Assembly (NCBI GenBank): GCA_025055675.1
Contig: JANWWT010000001.1
Coordinates: 186,001 to 250,000, forward strand
Length of the DNA stretch: 64,000 nucleotides
Direction: 5' to 3'
From: Pseudanabaenaceae cyanobacterium SKYG29
GTDB lineage: Bacteria > Cyanobacteriota > Cyanobacteriia > Pseudanabaenales > Pseudanabaenaceae
Shown: positions 11,201 to 21,733 of the stretch, piece by piece
Position numbering within the stretch: the stretch's first letter is position 1
Layout: every line of letters begins with the position of its first letter
Program-made: the position numbers and the translations under genes
The notes under the pieces: model-generated
What the model was told of the DNA's origin: nothing
The model's input: the letters and a program-made list of their open reading frames with translations, nothing else
Database searches by the model: none

Positions 11201-14200
11201 TGGAACAAAGCCATCGTCATCCTCAATTGTCCCTGTAGCTGTTCCTTGCCCAATCATGGCATTGGAGGCAATCAAGTTCACTGTGAAGTCTTCGTTCCCT
11301 TCGGGATTGCTGTCATCGACTACTGTAACTGTGACAAGTGCTGTAGTTTGTCCTGCCCCGATCGCCACTACTGTTGGCGGAATGGGTGTGAAGTCCATGC
11401 CTGGTGTAGCACTGCCGCCTGTTGTTTGATAGGTAACAACTGTGGGGAAGGGAGCGGTTTGTTGCAGACTGATGGTGTAGACAAAAGCCGTCATACTCTC
11501 CATCTGACTGATATTCGGTAGGATGTCCACAGTGGGGAAGTCATCATTACCGATCGTTGCCGTTGCCTGACTCAGCTGTGGGTTGATTACAGTGTTGTTA
11601 CTCGCAGCAGTGAGTTGTACTGAGAAAGTTTCATCAGACTCGATCGTTGTATCTCCAGAAACTGTAACCGTAACAAGAGCTTGAGACTGACCAGTACCAA
11701 TAGTCACTACACCAGGAGTAGGTAACATACCACCTACAAAGTCTGTATTATCGGTAGTTCCGTTAGAGATTGCGTAGGTAACAGTAACTGGATCAGCAGC
11801 AGTTTGACCCTGACCTAGAAAGATAGTGAAAATGAAGTCAGTAGCCATTGTTGTCCCTTCAGGCAGCAACCCCGGACCAATGAGGTTTACACCCGCAAAG
11901 TCATTATCCAGTAATACTCCTGTAGCTGTGCCTTGATCGACAGTGATATTGTTGTTGCCATTGTTGTTAATTTTTACAGTAAAGTCTTCGTTGAATTCCG
12001 GAATGCCATCAGGAATTGAGGTGACTGTAATGACAGCTGTACTGGTATTCGCAGGGATCGTGACCAATCCATCATTGTCTTGGTGATCCATTCCTGCCTC
12101 AGCAGTGCCATCATTGGTGGTGTAGCTAATTGTTGTGGGAATAGGTAAAGTAGTTGACAAGGTGATCGTGAAGACGTAGTTGGTCGGTGTCATTGGACCA
12201 GCATCCTCTACAGCTACAGATTGGGCTGGTGTAATACCCACGATCGCATCATCATTGATAATCACTCCAGTGGCAACACTAGCACCAGTCACGATCGTTG
12301 CTGCCGATCCCATCGCTCCAGACGGCCCACTGACTACACTGGGTATTGTCACCGTAAAGGTTTCATCTGGTTCAACATCCGAATCAGGGTTAACAGTTAC
12401 AGTTACTACTTGAGAGGTTGTGCCAGGAGCAAAAATTAGCAAGCTACTGTTGTCTACAAAATCCATGTTGTCAGCAGGCATTGCTCCAGCACCTGCTGTT
12501 GCATAGCTAACTACAACAGGAACTTCGGAACTACTGCTCAAGCTGACGGTGTAGATGTAGGTGGTTGCCCCTGCTACGTTCTCAAGCTGGGAAATGCTTC
12601 CCATAATGGAAACACCCAGGAAGTCATCATTAACGATCGTGACAAAACCTGTAGTATTAGCGATCGGTGCATCTGAAGCATCGATAACTACATTGAATAC
12701 CTCATCGTTCTCTGGAATAGTCTCCCCAGAGACAGTAACAGGTACGGTGATACTGGTCAATCCTGGAGGAATCACAGCCGTTGCCATGTTGATCGGGGCA
12801 AAGTCATTGGTCGGTGTATCCATCGCCGTGCCCGCCTGGGTGGAATAGGTAACGGTAATAGGCAAAGTACTAGATTCTGGGATTGTGAAAGTTACGATGA
12901 AGTTGTTCGCGCTGTTACCTTCAACTTGAGATAGCCCTACCACACTGACAGGCGGACGATCGTCGTTGATCAATCTAGCGGTCGCTTGGGTGTTTGTGGA
13001 ATCCAGACTTGCCAGCATCGAGGGGCTGTCTGCACCAACCAAACGAACAAAGAAATCCTCATCATCTTCAGGATTGTTGTCTCCAATCCCCGTTACCGTA
13101 ATCAGTGCTGTCTGACTTCCCGCGGAAATTACAGTAGTGGCGTTTATGACTTGCATGTAGTCACTGTCACCAGTGGTAGCATTCATCATCGCCACCGTAC
13201 CATCTGCTGTTGAGTAAGTAACTGTGATGTCTGTGGAAGAAGTTTGATTCAGGGAAATTATGTACACGAAGAGTGGACTATCACCAGTCGTCCCCTCCGC
13301 CTGAGTAACTAACCCTTGCAACGATACCGTCACAAAATCATCATTAACGATTGTGCCCGTTGCCTCAGTCATGCCAGGACTGCCGCTGGTACCAGTAATC
13401 TGCACCAAGAAAGTCTCATTCGCTTCAGGAATGTTGTCCCCAGATACCGTTACAGTAACCAGCCCAGTTATCATCCCAGCAGGAATCACTGCTACAGCAT
13501 CCATGACTTGCTGATAATCGTTATTTCCAGTGGTAGCAGTGCCATCCATTGTGCTGTAGGTAACCGTTGTATCCACAGTGTTCGTAGCATCCAGACTCAA
13601 AGTGAAGACAAAGTTGGTGTTGCCACTAGTGGTCTCAATCTGACTGACTCCCAAAATGTTAACTTGAGAGGGGTCATCGTTAACCAGTACAGCGGTTGCC
13701 TGACTGTTGGTTGTGGAAATACTTGCCAGCATGTCAGGGCTGTCCACACCCGTCAGTTCTACAAAGAAATCTTCATTTGGCTCAGCCATCGTGTCCCCGT
13801 TGGCAGTCACCGTAATCAGTGCTGTAGACTGACCAGGGTCAAACACAACCATACCTGTCAACATGTTGTAGTCACCATCCCCAGCCATCGCTGAACCATC
13901 AGCTGTGGCATAGTTGACAGTGATAGGCTCTGCCGCTGTGTTGTTGGCACCACTGCTCAGGGAAATCGTGTAAACAAAAGTGGGAGAACCAGCAACATTG
14001 CCCTCCAAGGAAGACAACGAACCCTGCAGCGATACTGTCACAAAATCATCATTCCCGATCGTTGCCTGAATGGATGTTGTACCCAAGGTTTGGTCAGCCA
14101 TGATGGAAACACTGAAAGTTTCATTGGCTTCAGGGATCGAGTCAGTTTCAATAGTAATCGGTACTACTGCTGTTAGAGTGTTGGCAGTGATAGTAACTGT

Positions 14201-16297
14201 CTGTAAAAAGCTAGTGCTAAGATCAAAGTCCGCAGCATTTGTTGTCATGTTCGTGATGTCAAGGGTGACTAGGGTAGGACTTGACGTAGTGCCAGAAAGA
14301 CTGAGAGTATAGTTCTGCACATTCATCCCACCAGTTTGTTCCAGGAAGGAGGTGGGTCCTAACAAGGTGACGGCAGGGTTAGTGTCATCATCAACGATCG
14401 TGCCTATGGTCTGACTAGCTGTAGAATCGATAATCGCCGTAATGCCCCCAGGAATTGTGCTGGGGTTGCTCAGCTGTACCTTAAAGGTTTCGTCAGGCTC
14501 TAGGGCATTGTCACCGCTGACAACAACAGTTATCACCGTTACAGATACACCTGGAGCAAAAGAGACTGTTCCTGCGCTTGCTTGGTAGTCAACATTTCCC
14601 GTAGCAGTCACATCCATTGTGCTGAAACTTGCTGTGATTGGGAATGGAGCCGTTTGACTAAGGGTAACAGTAAATAAAAAGTTCGTCATTGTACTCGTGT
14701 TACCCTCGTTGTTACTGAAGCCGTTGGAGAAGCCAATTATAGGAGCATCATCGTTAACGATCGTGTTAGTGAAAACGGTCGGCTGACCCGTACCAAACAT
14801 GAACGTAGAGTCCATGAAGGTCACTTCAAATGTTTCATCATTTTCGGGGTCTGTGTCAGGGATGATAGTAACAGCAAAAGTAGCAGAGGTCTGATTAGCA
14901 GGAATAATTACAGTTGTTGAAGTGTTATTAAAGTCAGTGCCACCCATAGCAGTGATGTCCATGAAGCCATAGGTGATGGTAGTGGGCAGGGGGGAACTGG
15001 CGGCCATCCCATTCGAGAACGTTAACCCAACAGTGTAAATAATCACATTCGGAGGTGCCATGTTCCCTTCAGGTACGCTACCCGAATTCCCAAGTATACG
15101 AAGTTCAGGGGCATCAAACATGAACCCAGCTAAGAAGCCCACGCCGTGGGATTGGTCAGCAGGCACAGGACCATCTCTAAACTCGATCGTAAAGTCAGTT
15201 ACAATACTAGTAAAGCTGAGCGTAGCGTTGGCACCCGCACTCTCTGTCCCAGTAGGCATCACACCAGTCATAGGACTAGCAGTGTCCTCTCCAGCGAACA
15301 ATCGCACATTCATAGTGCCGGAGTTTTGAATCATTACGGCAGAATCACCTATAGCACTGATATTGGATGCTGCCTTTACCATGACATCATCTTGGAACTG
15401 TTGCAATGGGTCAGAGAGAGGCACTGTATAGTTGGCATCAATGTTGGTCAAAATGAAATTTGTCTCATTTACATTGATGGGGGTCATAGTGCCAGTAACA
15501 AAGAAACTGACTTTGATGTCCAAACCAGCAGCGGGATTCGCCACACCGTCTTGAGGTGGCAGAAAACTGGCAACAAGTGGAGTTGCGCCAATACCACCAG
15601 TAAACATCCCTGTATCATCGATCGTTGCTGCAGTTGCCCCACCAACCGCAACAATGCTGATCTCAACATCAACACCTGAACCACCTACATCCATGAAGGT
15701 CTGAGTACCTGCTCCAGGAGGGTTCCAGTCAAAGGGCATTCCCCCAAAGCCCAGATTGACAATGAACAGAGTCTCCTGGAAATTAACCACCTCGATCGCT
15801 CCTGTCTCGATCGGGCCCGTTTGATACTCCAGTACCCAGTTACCACCCAGGACAGAGTTACCCGTGAGGTCATCGGAAGCGGCTACATCAGCACCAGTGA
15901 GCCGAGCAATACTGTCAATCAGTTCCTTGCCAGAGGTAGTGCTTGCCAGATTACAGCCGTAAAACAGAATGTCAGCATCGGCACCTAAAGCCCTTGCCCA
16001 AGATTCCAGGAGGGGAGAGTAAGTTCTAATCGTGTTTGTGTTAAGAAATGTATTACCCAACTGGACGGAGCCATTATCCCCGTGGGAGAAAATATGAACA
16101 CTGTTGAGGTTGTTAAATTTGCTTAAAGCTTCCGTAATGGTGGAAATACCATTCTGGTCTGGGTCTATGTAAAGGACAGGTGCCCCAGAGGGCAGTGCTT
16201 GCACGATCGTTTGGTAATTCGCAATGCCCCGATCGATAATGTACAACTCACTACCTGTTTGGGTGTAAACCGCATTACTTTCGAGATAAAAAGACAT
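5210..16297 (-). CDS. Giant DUF4347 / multi-Calx-beta surface adhesin-like protein
   Basis: 3,695 residues. Residues about 12-180 form a DUF4347 domain ([50 protein letters not shown]). This is the usual N-terminal domain of very large cyanobacterial extracellular proteins and lacks a classical signal peptide. After a beta-rich stretch come about 20 Calx-beta units of 110-120 residues (about 400-2745), each ending in an INDD/VNDD/QDND-type calcium-binding motif. A Thr-Pro linker (about 2750-2810) follows, then seven 45-residue units of the type FDxxYYLxxNPDVxxAxxxGxFxSAFEHFxxxGQFExR, a DUF11-like beta domain, and a second set of seven such units. It is most likely a calcium-stabilised fibre secreted by a type I-like route. 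The start near 16297 has no strong ribosome site but fits the family N-terminus. Confidence 0.85.
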   Translation of the reverse strand: MSFYLESNAVYTQTGSELYIIDRGIANYQTIVQALPSGAPVLYIDPDQNGISTITEALSKFNNLNSVHIFSHGDNGSVQLGNTFLNTNTIRTYSPLLESWARALGADADILFYGCNLASTTSGKELIDSIARLTGADVAASDDLTGNSVLGGNWVLEYQTGPIETGAIEVVNFQETLFIVNLGFGGMPFDWNPPGAGTQTFMDVGGSGVDVEISIVAVGGATAATIDDTGMFTGGIGATPLVASFLPPQDGVANPAAGLDIKVSFFVTGTMTPINVNETNFILTNIDANYTVPLSDPLQQFQDDVMVKAASNISAIGDSAVMIQNSGTMNVRLFAGEDTASPMTGVMPTGTESAGANATLSFTSIVTDFTIEFRDGPVPADQSHGVGFLAGFMFDAPELRILGNSGSVPEGNMAPPNVIIYTVGLTFSNGMAASSPLPTTITYGFMDITAMGGTDFNNTSTTVIIPANQTSATFAVTIIPDTDPENDETFEVTFMDSTFMFGTGQPTVFTNTIVNDDAPIIGFSNGFSNNEGNTSTMTNFLFTVTLSQTAPFPITASFSTMDVTATGNVDYQASAGTVSFAPGVSVTVITVVVSGDNALEPDETFKVQLSNPSTIPGGITAIIDSTASQTIGTIVDDDTNPAVTLLGPTSFLEQTGGMNVQNYTLSLSGTTSSPTLVTLDITNMTTNAADFDLSTSFLQTVTITANTLTAVVPITIETDSIPEANETFSVSIMADQTLGTTSIQATIGNDDFVTVSLQGSLSSLEGNVAGSPTFVYTISLSSGANNTAAEPITVNYATADGSAMAGDGDYNMLTGMVVFDPGQSTALITVTANGDTMAEPNEDFFVELTGVDSPDMLASISTTNSQATAVLVNDDPSQVNILGVSQIETTSGNTNFVFTLSLDATNTVDTTVTYSTMDGTATTGNNDYQQVMDAVAVIPAGMITGLVTVTVSGDNIPEANETFLVQITGTSGSPGMTEATGTIVNDDFVTVSLQGLVTQAEGTTGDSPLFVYIISLNQTSSTDITVTYSTADGTVAMMNATTGDSDYMQVINATTVISAGSQTALITVTGIGDNNPEDDEDFFVRLVGADSPSMLASLDSTNTQATARLINDDRPPVSVVGLSQVEGNSANNFIVTFTIPESSTLPITVTYSTQAGTAMDTPTNDFAPINMATAVIPPGLTSITVPVTVSGETIPENDEVFNVVIDASDAPIANTTGFVTIVNDDFLGVSIMGSISQLENVAGATTYIYTVSLSSSSEVPVVVSYATAGAGAMPADNMDFVDNSSLLIFAPGTTSQVVTVTVNPDSDVEPDETFTVTIPSVVSGPSGAMGSAATIVTGASVATGVIINDDAIVGITPAQSVAVEDAGPMTPTNYVFTITLSTTLPIPTTISYTTNDGTAEAGMDHQDNDGLVTIPANTSTAVITVTSIPDGIPEFNEDFTVKINNNGNNNITVDQGTATGVLLDNDFAGVNLIGPGLLPEGTTMATDFIFTIFLGQGQTAADPVTVTYAISNGTTDNTDFVGGMLPTPGVVTIGTGQSQALVTVTVSGDTTIESDETFSVQLTAASNNTVINPQLSQATATIGNDDFPTVDILPNISQMESMTAFVYTISLQQTAPFPTVVTYQTTGGSATPGMDFTPIPPTVVAIGAGQTTALVTVTVVDDSNPEGNEDFTVNLIASNAMIGQGTATGTIEDDDGFVPVGISGTITALEGNSGINTTSFIYSVTLGQTASEPITVTYQTANGSALSTEDYVANMGTVVIPAGALVSNPITVTVSGDTMIEPDENFFVQLIGMPVSAPGLLVSFTTQTQAAGVIINDDLPGISIVPSPVTQPESMTAFVYSIVLDQTNSNPVVVTYQTGAVGSATPGTDFMVIPPTALTIDPGQSLALVTVTVVDDNLPEGDEEFTINLIGSNAMINQGTATGIIQDNDPVGVGLSGLISAVELNSPAQDTMSFVYSVTLTKQAAEPITVSFSTADGMATAGMDYVTSMGTVVIPANNLGTLLTITALGDDVIEGNEDFFVNLTGTPLSVMGLNVTFTPETQATGVIVDNDSPGVNLIPITVSQLESNTAFVYTITLNQPAAGDVTVTYQVINGTAIGGPDFEPNPLAIVVIPQGQVAVPITVTVIDDNQLEPDETFTVRIIGASVPPGITQAQGVIRDNDTPIVNLLPGTVSQLESNTAFVYNVSLSQTANVPIVVTYQTNSGTAMAGVDFNDIPSGVITFAPGQSVLPVTVTVINDSIPEGTENFTVQLNGTNAMLGTTLATGIIQDNDPLGVGLSGLISATELDSGTDSTSFVYSITLTQTAAQPVTVSFTTASGTAMVSEDFLPNTGTVVIPAGSIGAPVTVTASGDTVPEFDENFFVNLTGTPISAPGLAVTFTTQTQATGVIVDNDFIPVGVGLSGLISALEGNSGVNTSSFIYSVTLTQTVAQPVTVSFSTSDGMGNPASSTQDYVANSGTVVIPAGSIGSSPITVTVSGDTIAEPNENFLVNLLGVPTSGLGVQPTFTLQTQATGVIINDDAGVTIVPGVLTLPESTSSFVYTISLDGPVVQPVVVTYQTQTGTAGANDFTPVTATVTIAPGQTIALVTVTVTNDGIPEGNENFTVNITGANVPVGQSVATGVIQDDDAVGVGISGSITAVEGNSGTNTSSFIYSVTLTQTAAQPITITYNVANGSATGGSDFVANSGTVVIPAGSLASNPITVTVNGDTEIEPDENFFVRITGTPVTVPGLQATLTAQTQAIGVIVNDDLATPTPTPTPTPTPTPTPAPTPAPTPAPTPTPTPTPTPTPTPTPTPTPSTVVTPIATPTPTPAPFIPPLDIPPTALQLDPRPEGGTTAPNGATFVDYYFDPRLVNLLNLDIFVQNQFDRDGILTNGLNTIVDFFDVVFYLKNNPDVAALFPDLARQLGIVFPQASIDGRFTDPLDHFLKVGQFQNRMPSNLFDPEVFALYNPDAVEAVRRGEFRSLFEFFIQKGQYDWRDPRQLLFDPGFYTFRNSVVEEAIKRGEFRTPFDHYMEVGQFEGRNPSLLFDQDYYLLRNPQVRDELASGRFKSAFEHFIKVGLLAGLDATPLFDSGKYLAANPDVAELIRQGKFRSAFEHYLRRGQFEFRPPRLQLYDEGYYLMTNPDVKTAVEQGRFVNGLEHFTRFGQFEGRRPSPFFDPKFYLERYPDVAAAVRRGEYRSAFDHFVRVGRFEDRLTLDPNQPVTVLNEVDFRVIPPNTQVTYNITTVNNSNEVARDVKVQTIVPPGLTNVRVSNNGFYDPVTGIVTFPVIASLNPRTIFSATVNFTSPSTPNIVSGAFATPFPTDTRNISYGGPYSANLGTVSFTTPGNRQLLTTTLVTVNNSIPIVTAVAPERIVPPIILPLDQALQNGTRSGLNTVSDYVDSAFYLSRNPDVASAIRRGEFRDAEDHYLKVGQFRGLQPSLLYDEEVYRQYNPQAVAAVQRGQFSSLFDHFIKVGQYQNADPRLLLFDEGYYLYRNSIVKELIQQGRFKSAFEHFILVGQFENRAPSELFDPAFYLRQNPSAAQAVSSGQFRSAFDHFIKVGLQAGLQPSPNFIASEYLRINPGVEQEIRDGGFRSPFEHFIRKGMFEQRRPKAENPPLPAFDEGYYLQNNPDVRAAVARGEFKNGLEHFTKIGQFENRDPGPMFDTQFYLSLYPDVATAIARGEFRSAFDHYVRIGRSQERVTIPTRGTGIS
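5235..7660 (-). repeat. Two seven-unit protein repeat cassettes in the adhesin C-terminus
   Basis: Fourteen copies of a roughly 45-codon unit (core FD-x-x-YYL-x-x-NPDV ... [19 protein letters not shown]) lie in two blocks, about 6705-7660 and 5235-6160. They are separated by a DUF11-like domain. Unit n of block one matches unit n of block two better than its own neighbours, so the whole cassette was probably duplicated. Confidence 0.75.
7865..8052 (-). repeat. Low-complexity Thr-Pro/Ala-Pro coding tract
   Basis: The plus strand reads as GGTGTnGG-type hexamers that encode alternating TP and AP dipeptides for about 60 residues. The tract sits between the last Calx-beta unit and the C-terminal repeat cassettes and probably forms an extended, possibly glycosylated stalk. 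Such tracts change length easily by slippage. Confidence 0.85.
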
Positions 16298-16403
16298 AGA
16301 CCCACTACCTCAACATAGAATCTCCGATCCAAGCTTATACCAAGACTTGACCCAAAGCAACCTCTAACTCCGCGAATTTTTCGCAAAATTATCAGATTTC
16401 TGT

Positions 16404-16422
16404 CTTAACTTCCCTTTAACCT
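16404..16422 (+). promoter_or_regulatory. Possible Pho-box-like direct repeat in the divergent promoter region
   Basis: Two 8-bp elements, CTTAACTT and TTTAACCT, are separated by 3 bp. This is the spacing and consensus (YTTAAYYT, 3-bp gaps) described for cyanobacterial phosphate-response (SphR/PhoB) sites. A second set on the opposite strand lies at about 16504-16521 (CTTAACTA, ATC, CTTAACAC). The 280-bp gap separates the divergent adhesin gene and ndhD; either could be the target. This is a motif match only. Confidence 0.3.
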
Positions 16423-16577
16423 TAATATGACTGGCAGGAATCCCTTAGATTTCGTCAAGGGTATCCGAATTATTTTGAGGATTAGTTAAGTCGCAAGCTG
16501 TGTTAAGGATTAGTTAAGTTAGGGGCAAAAGGGGATAAGAATGGTTAATATTACTTAGCAGTGACAAAATTGGAATT

Positions 16578-18137
16578 ATGCAGGATTTTCCTTGGCTGAC
16601 ATTTGCCATAGTCTTTCCAGTGGTGATGGCGCTGTTTGTGCCTTTAGTGCCCGACAAAGGAGATGGCAGAACAGTACGGTGGTATGCCCTAGTCGTAGCT
16701 CTGTTAGATTTTATTGCCCTAGTTTATGGCTTCTGTCAAGAGTATGAGCTGGGCAATCCCAATCTGCAGATGGTGGAAAAGTTTGCCTGGGTACCGCAGC
16801 TGGGTCTGAATTGGTCAATGGGGGCAGATGGCTTGTCCATGCCCTTGATTTTGCTGACGGCTTTTATTACAACCCTGGCAATTATTGCCGCTTGGCCTGT
16901 CTCCCTCAAACCGAAGCTATTTTACTTTTTAATGCTGGCGATGTATGGGGGGCAGATTGGGGTGTTTGCGGTGCAGGATATGCTCCTCTTCTTTTTGATG
17001 TGGGAACTGGAATTGATTCCTGTCTATCTGCTCCTATCAATTTGGGGGGGTAAAAAACGCCAGTATGCTGCCACTAAGTTCATTCTCTATACGGCGGGGG
17101 GGTCGTTGTTTATTCTCCTGGCGGGCTTAGCCATGGCTTTTTACGGCGGTAACACTACCTTTGATTTCCAGGAGATTGCGGCTAAGGATTTCTCGCTGCC
17201 CTTCCAGTTGGTTGCCTATGGTGCGCTCCTCATTGCCTATGGGGTGAAATTGCCCATTTTTCCTCTCCATACGTGGCTGCCCGATGCCCACGGGGAAGCG
17301 ACCGCTCCTGTGCATATGCTCCTAGCAGGGATTCTCTTGAAGATGGGGGGCTATGCCCTTTTCCGCATGAATGCCGCTATGTTGCCGGAGGCGCACCGTA
17401 TCTTTGCCCCTCTACTGTTGATTCTGGGGGTAGTAAACATCATCTATGCTGCTCTCACTTCCTTTGCCCAACGGAACCTCAAGCGCAAAATTGCTTATTC
17501 CTCTATCTCCCACATGGGCTTTGTGCTGATTGGTTTGGCTGCCTATACAGACCTGGGGGCAAGTGGGGCGATGTTGCAGATGGTCTCCCACGGCTTGATT
17601 GGAGCGAGTCTGTTCTTCCTAGTAGGGGCTACCTACGATCGGACGCATACCTTGCTCCTGGATGAGATGGGGGGGGTGGGACAGCGGATGCCCAAGATTT
17701 TCTCCATGTTTACGGCTTGTTCTCTAGCTTCCCTGGCGTTACCTGGGATGAGCGGGTTCGCGGCGGAAGTAATGGTATTTGTCGGCTTTGCTACTAGTGA
17801 TGCCTACAGTGGGGCTTTCAAGCTGGTAATCATTCTACTGGCGGCGGTGGGTGTGATTCTGACTCCTATTTATCTCCTGTCTATGCTGCGGGAAATTTTC
17901 TACGGCGAGGAGAATAAGGAGTTGGTAGCCCATGAGGAGCTAGTAGATGCGGAACCCAGGGAGGTATTCATCATTGCCTGTCTGCTGGTGCCCATTATCG
18001 GCATTGGTCTCTATCCCAAACTCCTAACTCAGATGTATGACGCTACAACTACCCAAGTAGTGCGGATAATGCGGGCTGCCGTCCCCAATTTGGCGCAGGT
18101 GGGAGTAGTGACACAAAACTTTACATTGGGCAAATAG
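16578..18137 (+). CDS. ndhD: NAD(P)H-quinone oxidoreductase (NDH-1) chain 4
   Basis: 519 residues, normal for cyanobacterial NdhD. This is a proton-pumping antiporter-like membrane subunit of the NDH-1 complex in the thylakoid, used in respiration and cyclic electron flow around photosystem I. About 14 hydrophobic helices are visible. Diagnostic segments include [21 protein letters not shown] (conserved Glu in a helix), [23 protein letters not shown] and [18 protein letters not shown], which contain the conserved Lys and His of the proton channel. It stands alone as an ndh gene here and is followed by psaE on the same strand, 56 bp downstream. The sequence does not decide between the NdhD1 and NdhD2 paralogues, but the close fit to the standard NDH-1 form favours NdhD1/D2 over the CO2-uptake D3/D4 types. 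Confidence 0.93.
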   Translation: MQDFPWLTFAIVFPVVMALFVPLVPDKGDGRTVRWYALVVALLDFIALVYGFCQEYELGNPNLQMVEKFAWVPQLGLNWSMGADGLSMPLILLTAFITTLAIIAAWPVSLKPKLFYFLMLAMYGGQIGVFAVQDMLLFFLMWELELIPVYLLLSIWGGKKRQYAATKFILYTAGGSLFILLAGLAMAFYGGNTTFDFQEIAAKDFSLPFQLVAYGALLIAYGVKLPIFPLHTWLPDAHGEATAPVHMLLAGILLKMGGYALFRMNAAMLPEAHRIFAPLLLILGVVNIIYAALTSFAQRNLKRKIAYSSISHMGFVLIGLAAYTDLGASGAMLQMVSHGLIGASLFFLVGATYDRTHTLLLDEMGGVGQRMPKIFSMFTACSLASLALPGMSGFAAEVMVFVGFATSDAYSGAFKLVIILLAAVGVILTPIYLLSMLREIFYGEENKELVAHEELVDAEPREVFIIACLLVPIIGIGLYPKLLTQMYDATTTQVVRIMRAAVPNLAQVGVVTQNFTLGK

Positions 18138-18193
18138 ACACTATCACGCTGACGTATTACTCTGGAATCATTCCGTTTACTAGAGGGTGACTT

Positions 18194-18388
18194 ATGGCTA
18201 TTCAACGTGGTTCTAAGGTGCGTATTTTGCGCAAGGAGTCCTACTGGTATCGTGACATCGGTACAGTGGTTTCCGTGGACAAGAGCGGCATCATCTATCC
18301 TGTGATCGTGCGCTTTGACAAGGTCAACTACTACAACGTTGCCACCAACAATTTTGCCATTGATGAAGTAGAGGAAGTCTCTGGCTAA
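18194..18388 (+). CDS. psaE: Photosystem I reaction centre subunit IV (PsaE)
   Basis: 64 residues, normal for cyanobacterial PsaE. This SH3-like stromal (cytoplasmic-side) subunit of photosystem I supports ferredoxin docking and cyclic electron flow. The family signature is clear: [18 protein letters not shown], then [23 protein letters not shown] and [12 protein letters not shown]. The start ATG at 18194 is preceded by TAGAGGGTGAC, an adequate ribosome site. A strong terminator follows immediately, so the transcript ends here. Confidence 0.97.
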   Translation: MAIQRGSKVRILRKESYWYRDIGTVVSVDKSGIIYPVIVRFDKVNYYNVATNNFAIDEVEEVSG

Positions 18389-18408
18389 TCCATATTATTG
18401 CCCCAGCA

Positions 18409-18439
18409 GGAATCGGGGATACCCTCGGTTCCTTTTTTT
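18409..18439 (+). terminator. Rho-independent terminator of psaE
   Basis: A ten-pair stem (left arm GGAATCGGGG at 18409-18418, right arm at 18423-18432, with two G-T pairs) and a 4-base loop, followed directly by seven T residues (18433-18439). It lies 20 bp after the psaE stop. Confidence 0.85.
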
Positions 18440-18465
18440 GTCCTTACAGCCAACAATGATGCAAA

Positions 18466-19317
18466 ATGCCTGAATTGCCAGAAGTAGAAACTATCCGATC
18501 GGGTCTGGCGCGTACTACCACTAATTGCTCTGTAGAAAGCTGTGCGGTTTTGTTAGCAAGAACGATCGCTTTTCCCGATGTTATAACTTTTCAGGAGGCA
18601 TTAGCAGGACAGGTATTTGGTGCCTGGCGCAGGCGGGGTAAATATCTTTACTGCCAGTTATCTGCGGGGATTTTAGTTATTCACTTACGGATGACGGGAC
18701 AGTTGAAGTGGAATTGCCAAGAACAGCCAGTCTCTAAGCATACACGGGTGCGCTTTTGGTTTGTAGGCGGTAAGGAACTGCGTTTTGATGACCAGCGGAC
18801 TTTTGGGCAAATGTGGTGGGTGCCTCCCGATCGGTCGATCTCCAGTATTGTCACTGCCTGGCAGAGTTTAGGAGTAGAGCCTCTGGGCACTGATTTTACA
18901 GTTGAGTATCTCCAGCGGAAACTACAAAATAAACAACAAGCAATCAAGAGTGCTCTTCTCGATCAAACGATCGTGGCAGGGATTGGCAACATCTATGCTG
19001 ACGAATCTTTGTTTTTAGCAGGGATTCATCCCCAGCGAGCCTGTCATTCTCTCACGGCAGCAGAAATAGTTAAACTCCATCAAGCTATCATCCAATCTCT
19101 GCAGGCGGGTCTTAGGTATGGGGGGACAACTTTTAGTAGTTACCTAGACAGCAATGGAGAGCGGGGCAATTATTTAACAGTAGCTTGGGTATTTCGTCGG
19201 ACAGGACAACCCTGCCGTGTCTGTGGCACACCGATCGAGCGCTTAAAAATTGGTGGTCGTTCATCTCACCTTTGCCCTACTTGTCAGCCCATACATCAAG
19301 ACTTGTCATCTATTTGA
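18466..19317 (+). CDS. mutM: Formamidopyrimidine-DNA glycosylase (MutM/Fpg)
   Basis: 283 residues. A bifunctional DNA repair enzyme that removes 8-oxoguanine and other oxidised purines and nicks the abasic site. The N-terminus MPELPEVETIR supplies the catalytic Pro2 and Glu3. The H2TH region (LLDQTIVAGIGNIYADESLFLAGIHP) and the C-terminal zinc finger (CRVCGTPIERLKIGGRSSHLCPTCQ) are intact. The start codon is fixed by the obligatory MPELP N-terminus. The last codons overlap the convergent end of the kinase-PstS fusion by about 8 bp. Confidence 0.96.
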   Translation: MPELPEVETIRSGLARTTTNCSVESCAVLLARTIAFPDVITFQEALAGQVFGAWRRRGKYLYCQLSAGILVIHLRMTGQLKWNCQEQPVSKHTRVRFWFVGGKELRFDDQRTFGQMWWVPPDRSISSIVTAWQSLGVEPLGTDFTVEYLQRKLQNKQQAIKSALLDQTIVAGIGNIYADESLFLAGIHPQRACHSLTAAEIVKLHQAIIQSLQAGLRYGGTTFSSYLDSNGERGNYLTVAWVFRRTGQPCRVCGTPIERLKIGGRSSHLCPTCQPIHQDLSSI

Positions 19318-20211
19318 TGGCTTGACAACCCTTAGGAGTACGAATTGGCACAAATCCTGATCTGGCGATTAGTGATTGTCCTTCATCAGTGAGAAGCAAG
19401 TTACCATATCTGGGTTATTGTTACCAGGATAGTCTTTGTAGACTACATATAACTCACGATAAAAGGGATAAACCAGGTTCCGAAAAGCTTTCTCATTGGC
19501 TTGCCGCCTACAACCTTTACCGAATGTCAATTCGCCTTCATAGGGAGCAACAAACTTCCCACCATCACTCACGGGCAAAGGACGGACATCACAGCGAGGG
19601 AGAACTTGGGCAGCAGAGGCATCAAAAATTCCCCCAGGGTCAGCCGCTACCCGATCGAGGGCTGCCGGTGTCCCACTGACAAACACTACTCGCGGGTGAT
19701 GTTTTTCCGCTTGCAAAATATAATCACTGAACCAACCTGTACGGGCGCTGGGGTGGGCATAGGGAGTGATAGCCCGATCGGGACCGCCTAGTTCTTTCCA
19801 GTTTGTCACTTTGCCAGTGTAAATATCTTTAATTTGGCTGCGAGTTAGACCAGGAAGATTAGACAAGCTGGGATGGACAATAAAGACAGTGGGATCGACT
19901 GCTACTAAAGTTTGCTCCAGGTTGTAGCCTTTTTGTTGTGCAGTTATTTTTTCTATTTGTCGCAGAGGGCGACTCGACTCAGCAAAACTTAAACGATTGT
20001 TTAACAGCATTTGAATACCAGTATGGGAACCCCGTGGTCCTTCATCAGGAGTAGGGTTGGTGTAGCGAATACGAAAATCAGGAGATAGTAGGAAGGCGGG
20101 AACTTGCCATTTCCCTGCGAATGTTGTCCCAGGTTGTAGAACCACCATAGTTAAAGACTCCTGCTGGCACATTTGACACATCCGCGAAGGTTGTACAAGT
20201 CTTTCTAGCAA
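19310..20211 (-). pseudogene. PstS-like phosphate-binding domain, C-terminal part of a frameshifted kinase fusion
   Basis: A PstS-like periplasmic-binding-protein domain that belongs C-terminal to the kinase upstream. The domain begins in the kinase frame (TFADVSNVPAGVFNYGGSTTW, about 20120-20190). It continues one frame over from about 20085 (PDFRIRYTNPTPDEGPRGSHTGIQML, FAESSRPL, GLTRSQIKDIYTGKVTNWKELGG, AVDPTVFIV). It returns to the kinase frame near 19405 for its end (NLLLTDEGQSLIARSGFVPIR, stop at 19310). The two shifts cancel: 19310-21139 is exactly 610 codons. In the family this domain is thought to sense or bind phosphate-like ligands outside the membrane. The open frame at 19369-20211 is only the middle part, and its first about 40 codons are out of frame with the real protein. 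Confidence 0.7.
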
Positions 20212-21139
20212 GTAGCGACCACAGAAGAATAAAAATTACTGAAGACAAAAACAGAGATGATAACAAAACTACTTTCTCTTCTGTCCGATTTTTGGTAGAG
20301 TTATACCTATGCTGTATTTGTATATCTGTATTCCCCCCTTGCAAAGCCGACAAAACTTCCCTGGCATTCCTATAACGCTGGCGGTAATTCCGCTTGACTA
20401 TTAGACGGGGACTGATTAAGTTAGTATCAACACAGATATGCCAATGCACCTCTCCTGCTTCTGTGTCGCCAAAGTGATCGGGGGGCACACCCCTCAAGGC
20501 TTGAATTGCCACCATCCCCACCGCATAAACACCACTGGCAAATTTGGGCTTACCGATTGCCTGTTCAGGAGCAATATAACCAGGAGTACCGATCGCCACA
20601 GACAGGTGACTTTTACCCGTATCCTGCATCACTTGTTTAACTGCGCCAAAGTCGATTAACACCAATTTGCGGTCGCCCTTTCTTCTGATGATGTTATCGG
20701 GTTTAATGTCGCGGTGGATGACTCCCCGATCGTGAAGTTCTGCTAATACAGGGAGAATATTCTGTAAAAATTCAATTACCTGGGGTTCTTCCCAAGGCTG
20801 ATTTGGTACTAGTTCATTGCTGAGGGGATGTCCGTCAATAAATTCTTGCACAAGATAAAATTCCTTGTCCTCCTCAAAGTAGGCATAGAGAGTAGGTACC
20901 TGTTCTAAACTCCCCAGTCTTTCCAGGGTTTCTGCTTCAGTCTTAAAAAGACGGCGAGCAACTGCTAGGAATTCAGGGTCAGTACTTTGGGGGCGAAGAT
21001 GCTTAACCACACAGGGAGGATTGCCTGGTCTTTTGGTGTCTGTTGCCAAATAGGTATGACCGAAACCACCCCTACCCAAAAGTTTAATGACCTGATACCT
21101 ACCGTCTAGTAGTTTGCCGATCATTTTTTCCTTTTCCAC
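20078..21139 (-). CDS. Serine/threonine protein kinase (N-terminal part of a PstS-fused kinase)
   Basis: Residues about 14-270 are a eukaryotic-type protein kinase: glycine loop LLGRGGFGHTYLA, catalytic Lys in CVVKHL, HRDIKPDN catalytic loop, DFG in VLIDFGAVKQ and APE in GYIAPEQA. The Asp normally following the APE segment (SDxYAxG) is Gly here (SGVYAVG). A transmembrane helix lies at about 295-315. The extracellular part then starts as a PstS-like domain but meets a stop at 20078 because of a frameshift. Cyanobacterial kinases of this build sense external signals and phosphorylate cytoplasmic targets. With the frame as given, the protein would keep the kinase and membrane anchor but lose its sensor. 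Confidence 0.8.
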   Translation of the reverse strand: MEKEKMIGKLLDGRYQVIKLLGRGGFGHTYLATDTKRPGNPPCVVKHLRPQSTDPEFLAVARRLFKTEAETLERLGSLEQVPTLYAYFEEDKEFYLVQEFIDGHPLSNELVPNQPWEEPQVIEFLQNILPVLAELHDRGVIHRDIKPDNIIRRKGDRKLVLIDFGAVKQVMQDTGKSHLSVAIGTPGYIAPEQAIGKPKFASGVYAVGMVAIQALRGVPPDHFGDTEAGEVHWHICVDTNLISPRLIVKRNYRQRYRNAREVLSALQGGNTDIQIQHRYNSTKNRTEEKVVLLSSLFLSSVIFILLWSLLARKTCTTFADVSNVPAGVFNYGGSTTWDNIRREMASSRLPTIS

Positions 21140-21544
21140 TTTAGTTTAATAATAGCTAATTTGTGTCGAGGCATAGCGTTTGAGCTGTGGGTTAGAGTCC
21201 CCTATTTTTGTTAGCCAAACCTTGAACAGTAAAGCAAGTCCACTCGACAGAACGGCACCGAAAATGAGTTAATAAATTTTGGCACTGACAGAGATGGATT
21301 TCGCAGTAGAAATTGTTGGTAATTCAAATATGTAATTCTTCCGTTGCAGCACCCCACTGCCAAGGATTTTGTGACATTATTGTATTAATTTTAACCATTT
21401 TGCTACTTTCTAAGATAATTGGCTATAATTTGCCCCCAGCAGTCTGGTTCCAGGAAAGTAGATACCATGACTTGCCCAGGCACCTAGAGCTGTGTATCAA
21501 TGGGAACCTCTAATGGGCAACTTAGTTTCAGGTCACACAATCTA
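21140..21544. other. 405-bp intergenic region with one promoter-like element, no gene recognised
   Basis: No frame here looks like a real protein. A plus-strand promoter-like pair is visible (TTGCTA at 21400-21405 and TATAAT at 21424-21429, 18-bp spacing) with nothing obvious downstream before the opposite-strand tRNA-Thr. A small untranslated RNA between about 21437 and 21540 is possible but unproven. Confidence 0.3.
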
Positions 21545-21616
21545 AGCTGGTGAAGGGATTCGAACCCCCGACCGGCTGATTACAAATCAGCAGCTCTACC
21601 CCTGAGCTACACCAGC
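21545..21616 (-). tRNA. tRNA-Thr (anticodon TGT)
   Basis: A cloverleaf on the minus strand: acceptor GCTGGTG/CACCAGC, D-arm GCTC...GAGC, anticodon stem GCTGA/TCAGC with loop TTTGTAA (anticodon TGT), and T-arm GGGGG-TTCGAAT-CCC. No CCA is encoded. Confidence 0.95.
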
Positions 21617-21733
21617 ACCCAGTAACACATACTAGCATACGGACAGGAGTTGGTAAACCGAATTCCCCCCTAAGAACGTTGCTGCCACTAGGCGCAGACG
21701 ACAACATACAGCTAAACAGATGCAGACGGAAAC

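Noticed and set aside
5514-15679. Many plus-strand open frames inside the giant adhesin gene
   Set aside because: They are antisense shadows of a repetitive, stop-poor coding sequence; none has a family match or ribosome site.
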